Origin: Plazaster borealis
Lineage: Eukaryota > Echinodermata > Asteroidea > Forcipulatida > Labidiasteridae
Length of the DNA stretch: 64,000 nucleotides
NCBI GenBank assembly: GCA_021014325.1
Contig: CM037462.1
Coordinates: 3,628,318 to 3,692,317 of the forward strand
Direction of reading: 5' to 3'
The notes beneath the pieces were generated by a model that had not been told where the DNA came from, did no database searches, and saw only the letters and a list, made by a program, of their open reading frames with translations. This document shows positions 23,491 to 34,954 of this stretch, piece after piece; position 1 is the stretch's first letter; every line of letters begins with the position of its first letter. The translations under genes and the position numbers were made by a program.

Positions 23491-24447
23491 GGCGTTACAC
23501 GGTGGTAACTGATTCCATTTTGATTGTTCAGTTTTTAAACACCACAAACTGTAACTATTGCCATGGTAGGGCATTTAGAAAATGTAACTGTATGAAAAAT
23601 GGAGAAGAGTGCGTGTTTTAAACAGTTCTACAAACTTAACAAAAACAGATATTATTTTATTTGTTACTGTCTTAAAAAAAGGTACAATGACCATGACTGA
23701 AACTCTCACGGTTCTTGTCGTAAATCATTTCTCTTTAAAGGTTTAAAAAGATTGGCAATGTCATGCAGAAAAATTGGATTAGATTCAATGTAGAAGCTCA
23801 CTGAGGAATAGAACTATCATCAGTGCCAATCCTCCAGAGAATTGTTTCCGTTTAAAATACTGACCACTACCTCACTGGTGACCTGGTTATTTGGGATAGA
23901 GTATTTTTTCTTTACCATCTTGCAAGTGCAATACGTAGCTGTAGGGCCTTATTGTTTCGTAAACTGTCTCTAATATATGCATTTCTTATTTTGAGTTTAT
24001 GACTTTTATTACTGCACATACTTCGTTGTTCTATGTTGTTTCTGCTTTTGTTTACTGTTGTCTTTGTTTCTTTGTTTATTCTGATGTGTGAACGAGGGTC
24101 CCCATTTAGTGGGCCTGCGTGCCTGTTCAGGGTTTCCCTTTTGCACCACGTTGTATTTTGATGTTTGCGCAATAAAGGTTATAAACAAAACTTCTTCTTT
24201 TTTTAAGCTGAGAAAACAGCATTTGAAGACCACCTTGCTTTATTTTGATTGCAGCTATCGAAATAAAGACACTACGGATGTGCACAGAGTCTCTGAACAA
24301 ACACGAACAGTTTTCTCACCATCCACTGTTATTTTCAATCAAACTTGACCACCTACACTTTTGGGGCAAGTTATGTTGTATTAGTTTACTGATTAGGGGA
24401 TGGTAGCAAATTTGTTCTTCTAAAAAAATACGACAATTTTTTTATCC

Positions 24448-24815
24448 CTTTAAAAAGTAAATGTACAACATTGATAATTGTCAAAGACCAGTATCCACAC
24501 TTGATGTGACCCAACAATATACATGAAATAACAAACCTGTAAAAGTTTAAGCTAAATCGGTCTTCGGAGTCATGAGAAAACAGTGAAAAACCCCATTATA
24601 TATTTTCACTGTTTTCAAACATCGGATTTTGTCCCCAGTGATAAAGACTAAATTAAATGTTTTACTCATTTCTTAAAAACTATAGCATTTCAAGCAAAAC
24701 TATTTCAAGGGAAGTTTTCCACCATGACCATCGTTATACCATGTACAGTAAAGTTATGCGCCATTCTGTGAACATTTATATTTTCAGCCTTACCAATGTT
24801 GTACACACCCTTTAA
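24448..24815 (+). mobile_element. MITE family A-related subfamily copy
   Basis: Diverged relative with TGATAATTGTCAAAGACCAG near its start and GTTGTACACACCCTTTAAAG at its end. Its interior (TTTTCACTGTTTTCAAACAT) is unrelated in detail to the main subfamily. It abuts the inverted copy that begins at 24811, sharing the TTTAAAGG junction. Confidence 0.7.
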
Positions 24816-25189
24816 AGGCACTGTACACGGTTGGTAATTACTCAAAATATATATTAGCATAAAAAACTGACTTGGTAACGAGCAACAGAGAGCTGTTGAT
24901 AGTATAAAACATTGTGAGAAACGACTCCCTCTGAAGTAACGTAGTTTTTCAGAAAGAGGTAATTTCTCACTAAAATAATAAAAGACTTCTTGCAAGAAGC
25001 CTTTTTTCCTATCTGAAAGCACACAAATTTGTACAACAAGGGTGTTTTTTCTTTCATCATTTTCTTGCAACTTCGATGACCAGTTGAGCCCAAATTTTCA
25101 CAGGCTTGTTATTTTATGCATATGTTGGGATACACCAAGTGAGAACACTGGTCTTTGACAATTATACCAAACGTGTTCAGTGCCTTTAA
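24811..25189 (-). mobile_element. MITE family A copy, inverted
   Basis: Reverse orientation copy: TTTAAAGGCACTGTACACGG at the left and TTCAGTGCCTTTAAG at the right, with the internal palindrome GACTTCTTGCAAGAAGCC. A 121-codon open frame on the minus strand is shared in type with other copies. Confidence 0.84.
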
Positions 25190-26339
25190 GGCCTTCCAAA
25201 ATAACATTGTATGTAGACCAGGAATGAGGATGTAGAAACTTCATAAGGTTATAAAGACAGCCTAAAATATTGCACTTCCTGTTTGGGGTAACCTAGGGTG
25301 TAAATCTTCACCCCAAGAGAGAGGTTTGGCCTTGGATTCCGACAGCTGGCACATCCATACATCCAGCTCCAATTTTCTATTTTTCAAGATCCGTGATTTT
25401 GTAACAGTTCCTCATTCCTTGTTCCTTGTTGTACAAGGACAGGGAAAAGGACGTTTGTGAAACTGCCGGCAAAGAAAACAATTAGTGAAGTCCCCATCGG
25501 ACGAAAATAATCCAGCGGTCCCTGGGAATTTAATTTTGACAGCTTCGGAAGTTGATGAAGAGGATACAATCAAGCCTGGCACGTTTTAATTAGTTGTACT
25601 TCGTGACAGTATTTTGCTGCACAGAATAAAGTTGACTGTGACTCTGCACGTTTGAGGTTTTTGTTTCAACTTCATTGAACATAGTGCCCTCATGAATCAG
25701 TGTCCCAATTAGAGTTTGAGTCAGAATTTCGAAACAGGGTGTTTGAATTTGTTAACAAAAGCCCCAATACATAGTAAAGCCCGGTTCATACTTCATGCGA
25801 CGCGAATGAAAAGCAAATCTTGGTGACGCAATAGTTGGTATGCGCTTTTTCCCCAATTGTGACGCAGGAAAATTTGTATGAACCGGGCTTATAAGCTTAT
25901 GAAAGTTTCTGGTAAGAATCTTCTTCAAATTAGATCTCTTACAGAGGCCACAATGCAACTGCAGTTTAAAAACAAAACAAACAAAACGTAGGAAAATGCC
26001 AGGCACAGTAAGTCTTTATACTGCGTTTTTCAACTTCCAACAAGGAGAAGTGGAAGTGGGAACGACTCTAGTCATGTCATGTCAACACAACCGTCAGCTC
26101 AATGTACGTTATCATTTGCTTATAACTGGTCCACTCTGCATTGTGCTATGAAAACGGCTATTGATAACCAGCGATGTGACCATGCCCGGTAGGCTGGTTC
26201 CAAATAGTCGACTAGCGTAGTCCAACTATCATCGACTAGACAGAGTTCTGGCTAACTTAGTCGAACTATAGTCAAAGATAGTTCTTGCGCGAACTTGGCC
26301 ATGGCTTATAAAAAAGGGAGAAGAAAGTAGAAATCCTAC

Positions 26340-26543
26340 CCTTGTATTCCACCGTCTGAGGCAACCCATGGCTCATGGAGCAAGAGGACAGCCCTCCCTC
26401 CCCTTCAATCTTTGGTTCAATTTTGAGGACTCTTGGCCTCGTTCCTGGCGATGATGATTGTGTGGTGAAGCTGCTAGCAGCTTCTGAAATCTTTGGCTTG
26501 TGAACGACGTGAGACAGGCTGGATGGGACAACTGGACTTGTAC
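26340..26543 (-). CDS. NFI: NFI coding exon 6: Ser/Thr-rich segment with KIEPKIE motif
   Basis: A 204-bp exon, phase 1-1, residues 339-406. It begins GTSPVVPSSLSHVVHKPK, at the position of vertebrate [20 protein letters not shown]. Most of the exon is low-similarity Ser/Thr/Pro sequence. It holds VLKIEPKIEGE, two overlapping psi-K-x-E style sumoylation candidates with lysines at about residues 379 and 383. The acceptor is TCTTCAG and the donor is AAGG then GTAGGA. It is followed by the 4.3-kb intron 6, in which a vertebrate-like extra exon could hide, though none was seen. Confidence 0.87.
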
Positions 26544-27159
26544 CTGAAGAGAACAAAAATAGTAAAATTTCCCTCTTTTTCAGTGCTCGATTGAAGAGCA
26601 TCTAAAAGCTTGATTGAACTTAGTAATAACCCTTTACATTTAGGTGTTTTCTAGGCAACCTTTTAAATGCATCAAAATGCAACACAGTTGAAATGAGAAC
26701 CCTGCTAAATGCATCAAAATGCTGCACAGCTAAAATGAAATCCCTGCTAAATGCAGCAAAAATGCAACAGAGGTGCAATGAGAGGATTCTGTTGCATTAT
26801 GAAGTGAACTGGTATACGCCAGCCTCGGCACTGGGCAGTTACATGTACATGTACCCTGCTAAATGCACCAATATGCACAATTGTAGTTTGCTGAGGATCA
26901 AACTGTGTACAAATGTAAGGGCGACACACCCTGCTTTCATGCATGAAACAGTTCTCAGATTGCATTTGTTGTGAATCCCTTTCTCTAAAACCAAATTCCT
27001 TGGAGGGGAATCGTTTCTCAAAATGTTATACGTTATCAACAGCTGCAGACCAAGTAAGTTTTCATGGTCATTAATTTTTGGAGTAATTACTGAAGGTATA
27101 CATGTAACCCTCCCTTTAAAAACGGACATCTCTCTTTTGTCGTCACTATTGCAACATAC
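26544..27159 (-). other. NFI intron 5 (616 bp)
   Basis: It contains a 41-42-bp imperfect tandem repeat based on CTAAATGCATCAAAATGC (units near 26664, 26705, 26747, with an outlier at 26859) and the distal half of a MITE (26975-27119) lying about 40 bp inside the exon 5 donor. Confidence 0.75.
26660..26885. repeat. 41-bp imperfect tandem repeat in intron 5
   Basis: CTAAATGCATCAAAATGC-based units at about 26664, 26705 and 26747 with a more distant one at 26859. Confidence 0.6.
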
Positions 27160-27444
27160 CAGGATCAATGTCGCTATGCCAACTGCCAGACTGGCTGCTC
27201 ATTGAGGCCGGTGATCGCCCGTAGAAGTGAAGATTCTCGGTATCTTCACCCACACTGTCTACGTCGTCATCTGCGGACGACATGGTGCTGGAGTTACGCT
27301 TGATTCTCTTCGAGATTGGATGGTTCGGCTGGATGTGTCTGCGCGTCGCGAGGGGCTGCGTGACATCGGTGGCGTAGTGGTAGTATGTCGGACTCTCAAG
27401 CTCGTTGAGAGACAGGGTGCTAGAGGACCCATCAGAAATTGACC
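27160..27444 (-). CDS. NFI: NFI coding exon 5: LNELESPTYY and SGSWH blocks
   Basis: A 285-bp exon, phase 1-1, residues 244-338. LSLNELESPTYY aligns with vertebrate FSLSDLESSSYY. SKRIKRNSSTMSSADDDVDS aligns with the TKRLKSVEDEMDS segment, and its basic cluster at about residues 289-293 is a candidate nuclear localisation element. HFYGRSPASMSSQSGSWH followed by SDIDPG matches vertebrate [24 protein letters not shown]. The acceptor is TTTTCAG and the donor is CCTG then GTATGT. The exon is very rich in Ser and contains several SP/TP-type phosphorylation candidates. Confidence 0.95.
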
Positions 27445-27891
27445 CTGAAAACACGAAAGAAAAGATTGCTCATTTCACTCCAAACTTTCCTGATTTTAAT
27501 GGCACAAATGCTTTAAACCTTTGGAATCTGCCGGACAAGGAATGGATTTTAATTCTTGAAGGTGCAATCTTCAGAAAAGAGCATTTCCATTCGACAAACT
27601 AAACGCTTTTTAACAGGCCGATTTACACAAACGTTGCATTTGTGTCTAACTGAAAACGTGTGCGTAAGTTGGCAAAAGTTGGCCTTATTCGCCAGAATGG
27701 AAAGCACCCTGGTGTCCCATCATGAGGATTTTGGGGAGGTTTCAGAGCAATTTACTTCAGCAAAATGAGGAAAGGATTGGTGATTTCTATTTCCTTAATG
27801 GCAAAAAAATAGTTAATGGCCTGACGTTTCGACCCTAGAAGAGTCTTTCTCGAAGGCTCTCGATTTTCATAATTCTGAAGATTGATCATAC
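27445..27891 (-). other. NFI intron 4 (447 bp)
   Basis: The shortest intron. It contains one short dispersed repeat near 27815-27870 (CCTGACGTTTCGACCCTAG) that is also present near 35945-35990. Nothing else recognised. Confidence 0.8.
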
Positions 27892-27978
27892 CTTGAGTAA
27901 TTCTTCTTAATTCATTGGCTGTGAAGACACCACTCGACGAAAAACTGTTTGGCTCTTCATGGGCCGTCACTATTGTTA
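27892..27978 (-). CDS. NFI: NFI coding exon 4: SSGVFTANEL block
   Basis: An 87-bp exon, phase 1-1, residues 215-243. It contains NSFSSSGVFTANELRRITQ, which aligns with the conserved vertebrate block DSFVTSGVFSVTELVRVSQ just after the DNA-binding domain. The acceptor is TTTTTATAG and the donor is CAAG then GTATGA. Its intron upstream is the 10.1-kb intron 3; its downstream intron is only 447 bp. Similarity and phase together make it a solid call. Confidence 0.9.
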
Positions 27979-28054
27979 CTATAAAAAAAAATTAAAAACC
28001 AGGAGAGATATTAGAAAGACTGTGCCTCCTTTATGTAATGTTCAATGTAAAGGG

Positions 28055-28400
28055 TCCTAGCTCATTTTAGTATAGACCATGTGACCTTTGTTTACAATAA
28101 GTGTGACCTTGTGCATTCTTTGGGTATTCTGGTAGGCAAGATACTACACAGGTCCTATGGGAAAGTTGACATTTTGTGTCATAATTTCCACATAAATCCA
28201 AGAGTTATGAAAGTAAAAGCTGGACAAGATTGAGATGTGCCCCCTTTCATCATATCAACAGTTGATAGGAATTAGACAGTGCAATCTCCATAAAATATAA
28301 GATTTTATGTTAGCTGTGTACAAATCGTGCCTGCAGGAAGTCCAGGCTCTGTGGCTCTTTTGTAAACATGTGATGTCACAGGTCACATCGTCTTTTGAAA
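28055..28400 (+). repeat. Dispersed repeat, first copy
   Basis: Shares TAATTTCCACATAAAT, GAGATGTGCCCC and GCTCTGTGGCTCT with 33930-34260 in the same orientation and order. Non-coding. Confidence 0.68.
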
Positions 28401-29043
28401 CGTACACGTTTCAGTTTTTCCGTCCCCCACACCAAAATCTGTACATTTCTTCAACATGTACAGACCTGGAATTACACGGAGGCCACGGCCTCTCAGGGTA
28501 TCTTAAGGCCTTAAATTTGGATAATTCAATTTAAGACTTTTTAATACTTTTAAAGGTTCCGCAGAAACCCTGCTCTGTTGCCCATTCAAAAGTTTCCCAT
28601 AGACTTTGACATTTGTCGCAATGGAAGTGCCCTTTGCAAAATGGAAATGGCCTTGCCCTCTCAAAGATGGAAATCCAGGCCTGAATATGCACTTTCAATA
28701 CTGATGAACACTATGTACATGCACCATCTCTTTATGTTCCTTGAAAACTAGAGGAATAAAAGAATGCACACTTCAAAAAACAAATGTGCATGATATTAAA
28801 AACTGTATTATAGGAATGCAGGCCTGGAGTTTCATCTTGGAAAATCTTTGGGAAATTATGGGAAACTTTTGATTGGGCACCAAGGCCAAGACCAGGGGTA
28901 ACAGAGGCCATGGCCTCCGTGGCCTCTGTTTAATTTCAGGCCTGTCAGAATGTTGCTCCGATTGTAGTATTCCAAACACCTATTATTTCAACCATGACTC
29001 ATCACGTCTCGGGATGGTTTCCAAGAAACCTAAGCTATGTCAC

Positions 29044-29906
29044 TACCATCATCGAGTTCAGTGACCTTTGCCGCCAATCTCCCTTTCTGAAAAACTAACA
29101 TTGCTTCAGTGTCACTGTTGCTGTATTTTCCTGCGTATAAGGCTATCGACATATAAGGCGCAGTACCCCAATTAACAGAAACAAGATTCAAGTGTCAACA
29201 TATAAGGCACACCTCCATTATACAGATGTAAGATGCAACATGACTGCTCACACTAGAGGCCCGCAAGGTCCCATCATCAAGTTCATTGACCTTTGCTGCC
29301 AATCTCCCTTTCTAAAAAACTAACATTGCATCAGTATTACTGTTACTGTATCTTCCTGCGTATAAGGCTATCGACGCAGTACCCCAATTCACTGAAACAA
29401 GATTCAAGTGTCAACGTATAAGGCACACCTCCATATAAGATGCAACATGACTGCTCATACTAGAGGCCTGCAAGGTCCCATCATCAAGTTCATTGATCTT
29501 TGCTGCCAATCTCCCTTTCTAAAAAACTAACATTGCATCAGTATTACTGTTACTGTATCTTCCTGCGTATAAGGCTATCGACGCAGTACCCCAATTCACT
29601 GAAACAAGATTCAAGTGTCAACGTATAAGGCACACCTCCATATAAGATGCAACATGACTGCTCATACTAGAGGCCTGCAAGGTCCCATCATCAAGTTCAT
29701 TGACCTTTGCTGCCAATCACCCTTTCTTAAAAACTAACATTGCATCAGTATTACTGTTACTGTATTTTCCTGCGTATAAGGCTATCAGCATATAAGGCGC
29801 AGTACCCCAAATTCACCAAACAAGATTCAAGTGCTAACTGATAAGCCACACCGCCGTATAAGACGCACTATGACTGCTCACACTAGGGGCCCACAAGGTC
29901 CCATTC
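29044..29906. repeat. Tandem array of about 207-bp units (four copies)
   Basis: CTGTAT[TC]TTCCTGCGTATAAGG recurs at 29121, 29346, 29553 and 29760 (spacings 225, 207, 207). The middle two units are nearly identical and the outer ones diverged. Each unit holds several TATAAGGC motifs. Non-coding. Confidence 0.85.
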
Positions 29907-30638
29907 ACTGTTAGTACATCATTGTGTTGGTATGACACTTACCATAATGTGAAGACTAATCATATAAATGGGTAAAACCTCTTTTCTGTTTTTATAATTT
30001 CTTTTCATTCACGCTGTTCAAAAAGACATCACTTTACATGGCTTGTTTCTTTACACAACACACACTGTCCCAACGTTCCCAATGAATGGGCGGGCTGCTA
30101 GTCTTCGTTATCTTGCTATTATGCTTGCTAACCATACATGCAAGAACCACCGAACGCTAGTGGGCGCTTTCACAACAAAGCAATAACATACATGTACAAA
30201 AACGACTTGATAACTACAGACTACATGTTACTGGTGTGTGTGCTATAGCCTTGAACAGTATGGGTTGTTGCTGGTTCGTGTCTGTAATATTGATATTTTT
30301 ATCATGAACAGCAGCATGGTCGGCGACTTTGTTCTTCAGTAGCCAAGTTCAAGGGAGACTAGCGCCCTACCAGGGCTATTTCTGCAGTAAGTTTTGTTGT
30401 GCAACACAGGTTTTATTTTAATAACACAATAAACCTGTAGAACTACCCTAATTGAAAGAAAGGATTATTTGACAGAAGATTTCACACGGTGATAATCACA
30501 ATGATCTCAAGTCAGATAAAGCCCGCGGGCAGACAAGAGACAGTGATTTTTTTGGGACCTTTAAAAAATCAGATAGGCCACGTCTTATCTGCAGGAACAT
30601 TTGACACATGTTTTACCACATATTGCCATCCTGCATTA

Positions 30639-30963
30639 GGCCAACAAAATAATAATAAACATGTTTAGCGTCCTGCCTTTTTGAAAAAAGGAAGGAGGAG
30701 GGCCTTTTTTTTCTTCAAAAAATGGCCGCCTACACATTTTTGGAGACAACCGGCCGGGCTGTTTTTCAAGATGGTTGCCAGCTTTTTTTCGGTGTGCTAA
30801 AGTATAAAATACGATCTTATTTTTTTTTTATCTATTTTTTTCATCAGGGATCGTTAAAAATCTATCTTTTTTTTTCTTAAAAAAAAAAGGAAAAAAAAAA
30901 GGAGGCGGCCTCTAAAAAGGAAGCAGGCAGGGACGCTAAACATGCTTTTATTTTTATTTGGCC
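30639..30963. mobile_element. TIR element with TTA target duplications (PIF/Harbinger-like MITE)
   Basis: Starts GGCCAACAAAATAATAATAA and ends with the imperfect inverse of that sequence (..TTATTTTTATTTGGCC). Both ends continue inward with ATGTTTAGCGTCC / GGACGCTAAACAT. It is flanked by TTA on both sides (30636-30638 and 30964-30966). A 3-bp TTA duplication and GGCC ends are what PIF/Harbinger elements usually show. The interior is T- and A-run rich and non-coding. Confidence 0.7.
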
Positions 30964-31317
30964 TTATACAATTACAAGACATTGACCTCTACTGACATAA
31001 CACCAGTCATTAAAGGGAATGCGTAGCTGACAATGTCATTTTTCAAAAAGGCAATGTTGGTTTTTTGTTTAGGTTTTTTTTATTATACAAAGAGATATCC
31101 GGTGCAAAATCTGATGATGGGAAGAATTTCTCAGACATTGCAAAGATAAGAGGCCGCTGTTGGCAAATCACTGTAATCATACATGATAAGGGGAATGTAA
31201 AACTGATCAATTCATTTTTAAAAGGGGCAAGGCTTTTTTTTGTATTATGATAATATATGAAGAGAAATCACTGAAAAAATCTGATGTTGGGACAAGTTCC
31301 TCATGCACTGCAAAGCA

Positions 31318-31485
31318 AGGTTTTAGCCAGGATTTGGTAAAAGGGTGTCAAAATTTGCTGGAAATTTAAAAACTGGGTGTCCAAATTGTTAACTTACAAT
31401 ATTAAATGACAGATAAAACAGGGTGTCCAAATTTAAAACAGGGTGTCAAAAAGACACCATAGATACACCCCTCTGGATAACACTA
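31318..31485 (+). repeat. GGTGTCCAAATT dispersed repeat
   Basis: AAGGTTTTAGCCAGGATTTG ... AAACTGGGTGTCCAAATTGT ... CCCCTCTGGATAACACTA. A second copy is at 39458-39608 in the same orientation. Confidence 0.72.
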
Positions 31486-33179
31486 AGCTTTTTTTTCTTT
31501 TAACATTGTATAAAGTTTGTTTCCTTTCTCATGTTTAGTGTTTAATTTGTGTATTGTGTCTTGTTTGTATTGTATTTGCTGGGACCCATGGGAGATCAGT
31601 GGTTACCACTGAATGGGCCACCCAGTTGAAATAACAAATAAATAAATAAATAAATAAATAAACAGTCCAAAAGGCATGATATCGTGGAGCTGGGCACAGA
31701 AACATGCTTAGCACTGATGCTTAACAGAGGTTAAGAATTACATGTATTTCAATCGCCAGTAACTTTGGAATCAAGTTTTGTAATCCCTTTAACGTGTTCA
31801 CCAGAACCCTCCCTCAAAGAGAACAAGTTTATTTATGATGGCTTTGTAAGGCGTGGGGGGGGGGGGGGGTAGGGTGATGAGGCCAAACCTCATAAACAAT
31901 GTTTTCTGGGAACTTTCACTTTCAATTTTGATTTCTATCAACACTCAGCTTGCAGTTGTGGTTACATCTTCACAATGGAGTAACTCAACAAAGTCATTGT
32001 TTCTGACCTCAGGTCCAGTTACTATGGCGACATATGGCGTGTACAATGTACAGGTGGTCAGGTACACCTGGAAAACTCTGGCTTGTTGTAAATTGGTTGT
32101 AAAATACATTAGTGTTTCTAACATAATGTAATATTTGTTTCTCAATGGTTAAAGTGTAACTAAGGATATTATAAACAGGATTGGTAGAGCTGACAAAATA
32201 GTCGCATCGCAACCTCGTCTCCATGGTTTACAATGTACTTTATTTCCAACCATGTTTACAATCGTAAACCCTGGGAGGGAAACTCCTTACTTAAGTTGTA
32301 CTCATTCAGTATTCACCATGTTCACAGCCAGACTATTCTAATTTGCATACTCCAAATTTTTTGGATATGCAAATGATCCAATACCAGGGTGAGAGAGCGG
32401 TCAACCTCATACTGCTCGACATACCTAGGGGACGAGGTTGAGTCAAATTGGTCATGCTCTTTGTGTGCTCAACCATATAACATTGTACAAGAAATAACAA
32501 ACCTGTGAAAATTTGGGCTTGATCCGTTGTGTGAATCAAGAGAAAATAGTGAAAACCAGTCACAATTTTCAGCATTAAAACACAGTGTCCTTAATTCTGG
32601 TTGTAACAACTGTAATCAGCTGTGTATGTGAGCTGTTGCATTTTTCTACCTACAGCTTTCTCTTAAATTACGACTTCATTTCAGAGGGAAATATTTCACA
32701 GAAAAATGGTTCTGGTATGAACTATGAACTTTATAACAAAAAAACAAACAAAAATAAGCTTTCAGACTAAAATTTAAAAACAAATGTTTGTTATCATTAA
32801 TACCGATCCTGTATAATAATACATTCTAAAGGCAATGGTAAATCTTTACCATGCAGCCACCTTTGTCATGTTCCCTGTTCATGCAATAGCAATTATGAAC
32901 ACCACTTTCCATAGCACTAAAAGGGAACCAGACTTTTTTCCCTCTATTGACTCATTGTGGTGGGAACATGTCACTTCCAATCTAGAAAAGTACTGACTGG
33001 GGGGGGGGGGGGGAGAATGGGTGGCTGTGTCAAGATAAAAAGTGCATACCAGATACATGAAGGTCTCTCACTTTGAGTTCTTTTTTAAAAACGTAAAATT
33101 ACCCTGGCATTGAGGCGTTTGTTTTTAATGGACAGAGATATTCTTTGAGTAATGATTTTGGGTTGATCAAAGACAAATT

Positions 33180-33251
33180 GACTAGAGTAGGATTTGAACC
33201 AACGGCCTCCGGATTGATGTGCCGGCGCTCTATCAACTGAGCTATCTAGCC
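33180..33251 (-). mobile_element. tRNA-like SINE head, third copy
   Basis: A 72-nt sequence with the same acceptor stem (GGCTAGA / TCTAGTC) and A and B boxes as 18959-19030, followed by the same tail (CAATTTGTCTTTGATCAACC). The anticodon loop is ACATCAA instead of ACGTTAA, so the anticodon is not conserved, which argues for a SINE rather than a tRNA gene. Confidence 0.68.
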
Positions 33252-33929
33252 CCATGCCTTTGAGTAATGAATAAGTTTTTCCAACTACTTGGGGGGGGGG
33301 CTCAAGTTTTTAAGCATAGATGGAATCAATGAAGGCATGCCTGATTTTTTCTGTGTCAATTTGGGTTCAACCACCGGACTCAAACTTTCTCTTGCTCACT
33401 TCAAAATATTTAAAATGGCCAACATTGAGGCATTGGTTTTCATTTGCCTTTTCCTAAACTCTAACTTTTTTCATCTCGTATCTTTTCATTTGTATGTGGT
33501 ATGAGGGCAGCTTTTGGTCGAAAACTGTTTTGAACAATTGTAAGAATTACTGCTATCTTAGAATTGAAATGTCAACTTCCAAACCAAGGAAATGCCAGAA
33601 TATGCCTTTTGAAAACTGATAGAGTATTTGACATTCTACACAAACTTTTCTACGCAAGACTATTTGACAAACTGCTAGTTATTTTTCTATTAATGACAGC
33701 CCTGATATGTCTTGGAGGCAACAGAGACAACTGCCTCAATGCCCCTTGCCATTGCCTTGGTGCCCCTTGAAATGTTCCAGTGCACATTTCTCCCATAATA
33801 GTACCCTTTACAAAGGAAAAACTGTCTTGACCTTACAACAACAAAGTACTTGTAGCTCAGGCCTGCAAATAGGGGTTCCAAATAATATTTGAAACCCCTA
33901 GTTACAAAGAAAAAGAAAACTTGACTTAG

Positions 33930-34260
33930 TTGTATTATGAAAGTTTGCTAGGAGTGACCATGTAACCATTGTTTACAAAAGAGTGACCTTGTACATTCCG
34001 ATGCTTTTCTGGCAGGCAAGATACACTGGTCATATAGAAATTTTTACATTTTTGTGTCGTAATTTCCACATAAATTCAAGTGTTATAAAAGTAACAGCTA
34101 AACAAGTTTTGAGATGTGCCCCTTTCCTGATATAAACACAGTTGATACAAATCAAAACTTGTTTTCTTCCATTGAGCAGCTGTGTACAAAACTTGCCTGT
34201 ACAGGAAGTCAAGGCTCTGTGGCTCTACTAATGTGATGTCACCATTCACATCATCGGTAT
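33930..34260 (+). repeat. Dispersed repeat, second copy
   Basis: Partner of 28055-28400; includes AAGAGTGACCTTGTACATTC, GGCAGGCAAGATAC and GTGATGTCAC blocks. The two copies are about 5.9 kb apart. Confidence 0.68.
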
Positions 34261-34954
34261 TTAACAACAACAAAAAATCTGGGCTCGATTTCACAAACCA
34301 CAAAGATTCATCTTAAAAGATGAGTTGCCAATATCACCAAAGTGATTTGTACTGTAACATCACACTTTGCTTAGCAATTAAGACTGATACATGTACATAG
34401 TAGGGGGCCTACACAGCTCAGATCAATCTTAACTCTTTGTGAAATCAGCGCCTACCTAATCTCTGGCTCAAAATCCATCATCATGGAGTATTGGGGGGGG
34501 TGGGAGAGACACCAAATCCAAGATGCAAACTCCAAACATTATCGTTACACACTTAATAATCTTTTGACAAATTCATTGGGATTCATTTGAGATATATAAT
34601 CAAATCCCCCTCTGATGGCCCCAGTTGTTTACAGATGAGCCTGATACTCTGAAGAGGTGACTCATTGCACAGGAAATGTAAATTCCTCTCACAAGGATAG
34701 TTAAGGATGTACTAACTATTACTCCCCCAACCACATCATGAGAGTTTGATATTCCTCTGAAAGAAAAAAACAAGAAAAAAAGCCCACTCCTAACCCCTGG
34801 GAGCCCGCCTCTGAGCAAACCACAATAACAGTCCCTTGGGTCCTGTGAGATCCTGAACTTATTGTGTTCCTTCCACACACACCATGGGTAGCAGAATCAG
34901 CTCAAGGTTAAACTGTTCAACTTTTTTAAAGGTGAGATCTGGTCAATGCATTCC

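Larger units (their letters stand above)
22052..26339 (-). other. NFI intron 6 (4.3 kb)
   Basis: It contains a tRNA-Ala-like SINE head (22262-22330), a second tRNA-like stretch on the plus strand (about 22350-22420), MITEs at 23113-23490, 24448-24815 and 24811-25189, and an element 25780-25893 ending in a GTATGAACCGGGCTT-type terminal repeat. Vertebrate NFI has an extra exon in this part of the gene (GTAFTQHHRP block); I did not find a counterpart by eye. Confidence 0.65.

Noticed and set aside
29044..29906. Regularly spaced repeats considered as a CRISPR-like array
   Set aside because: Units are 207 bp and similar throughout, with no short repeat/unique spacer pattern; the DNA is eukaryotic.
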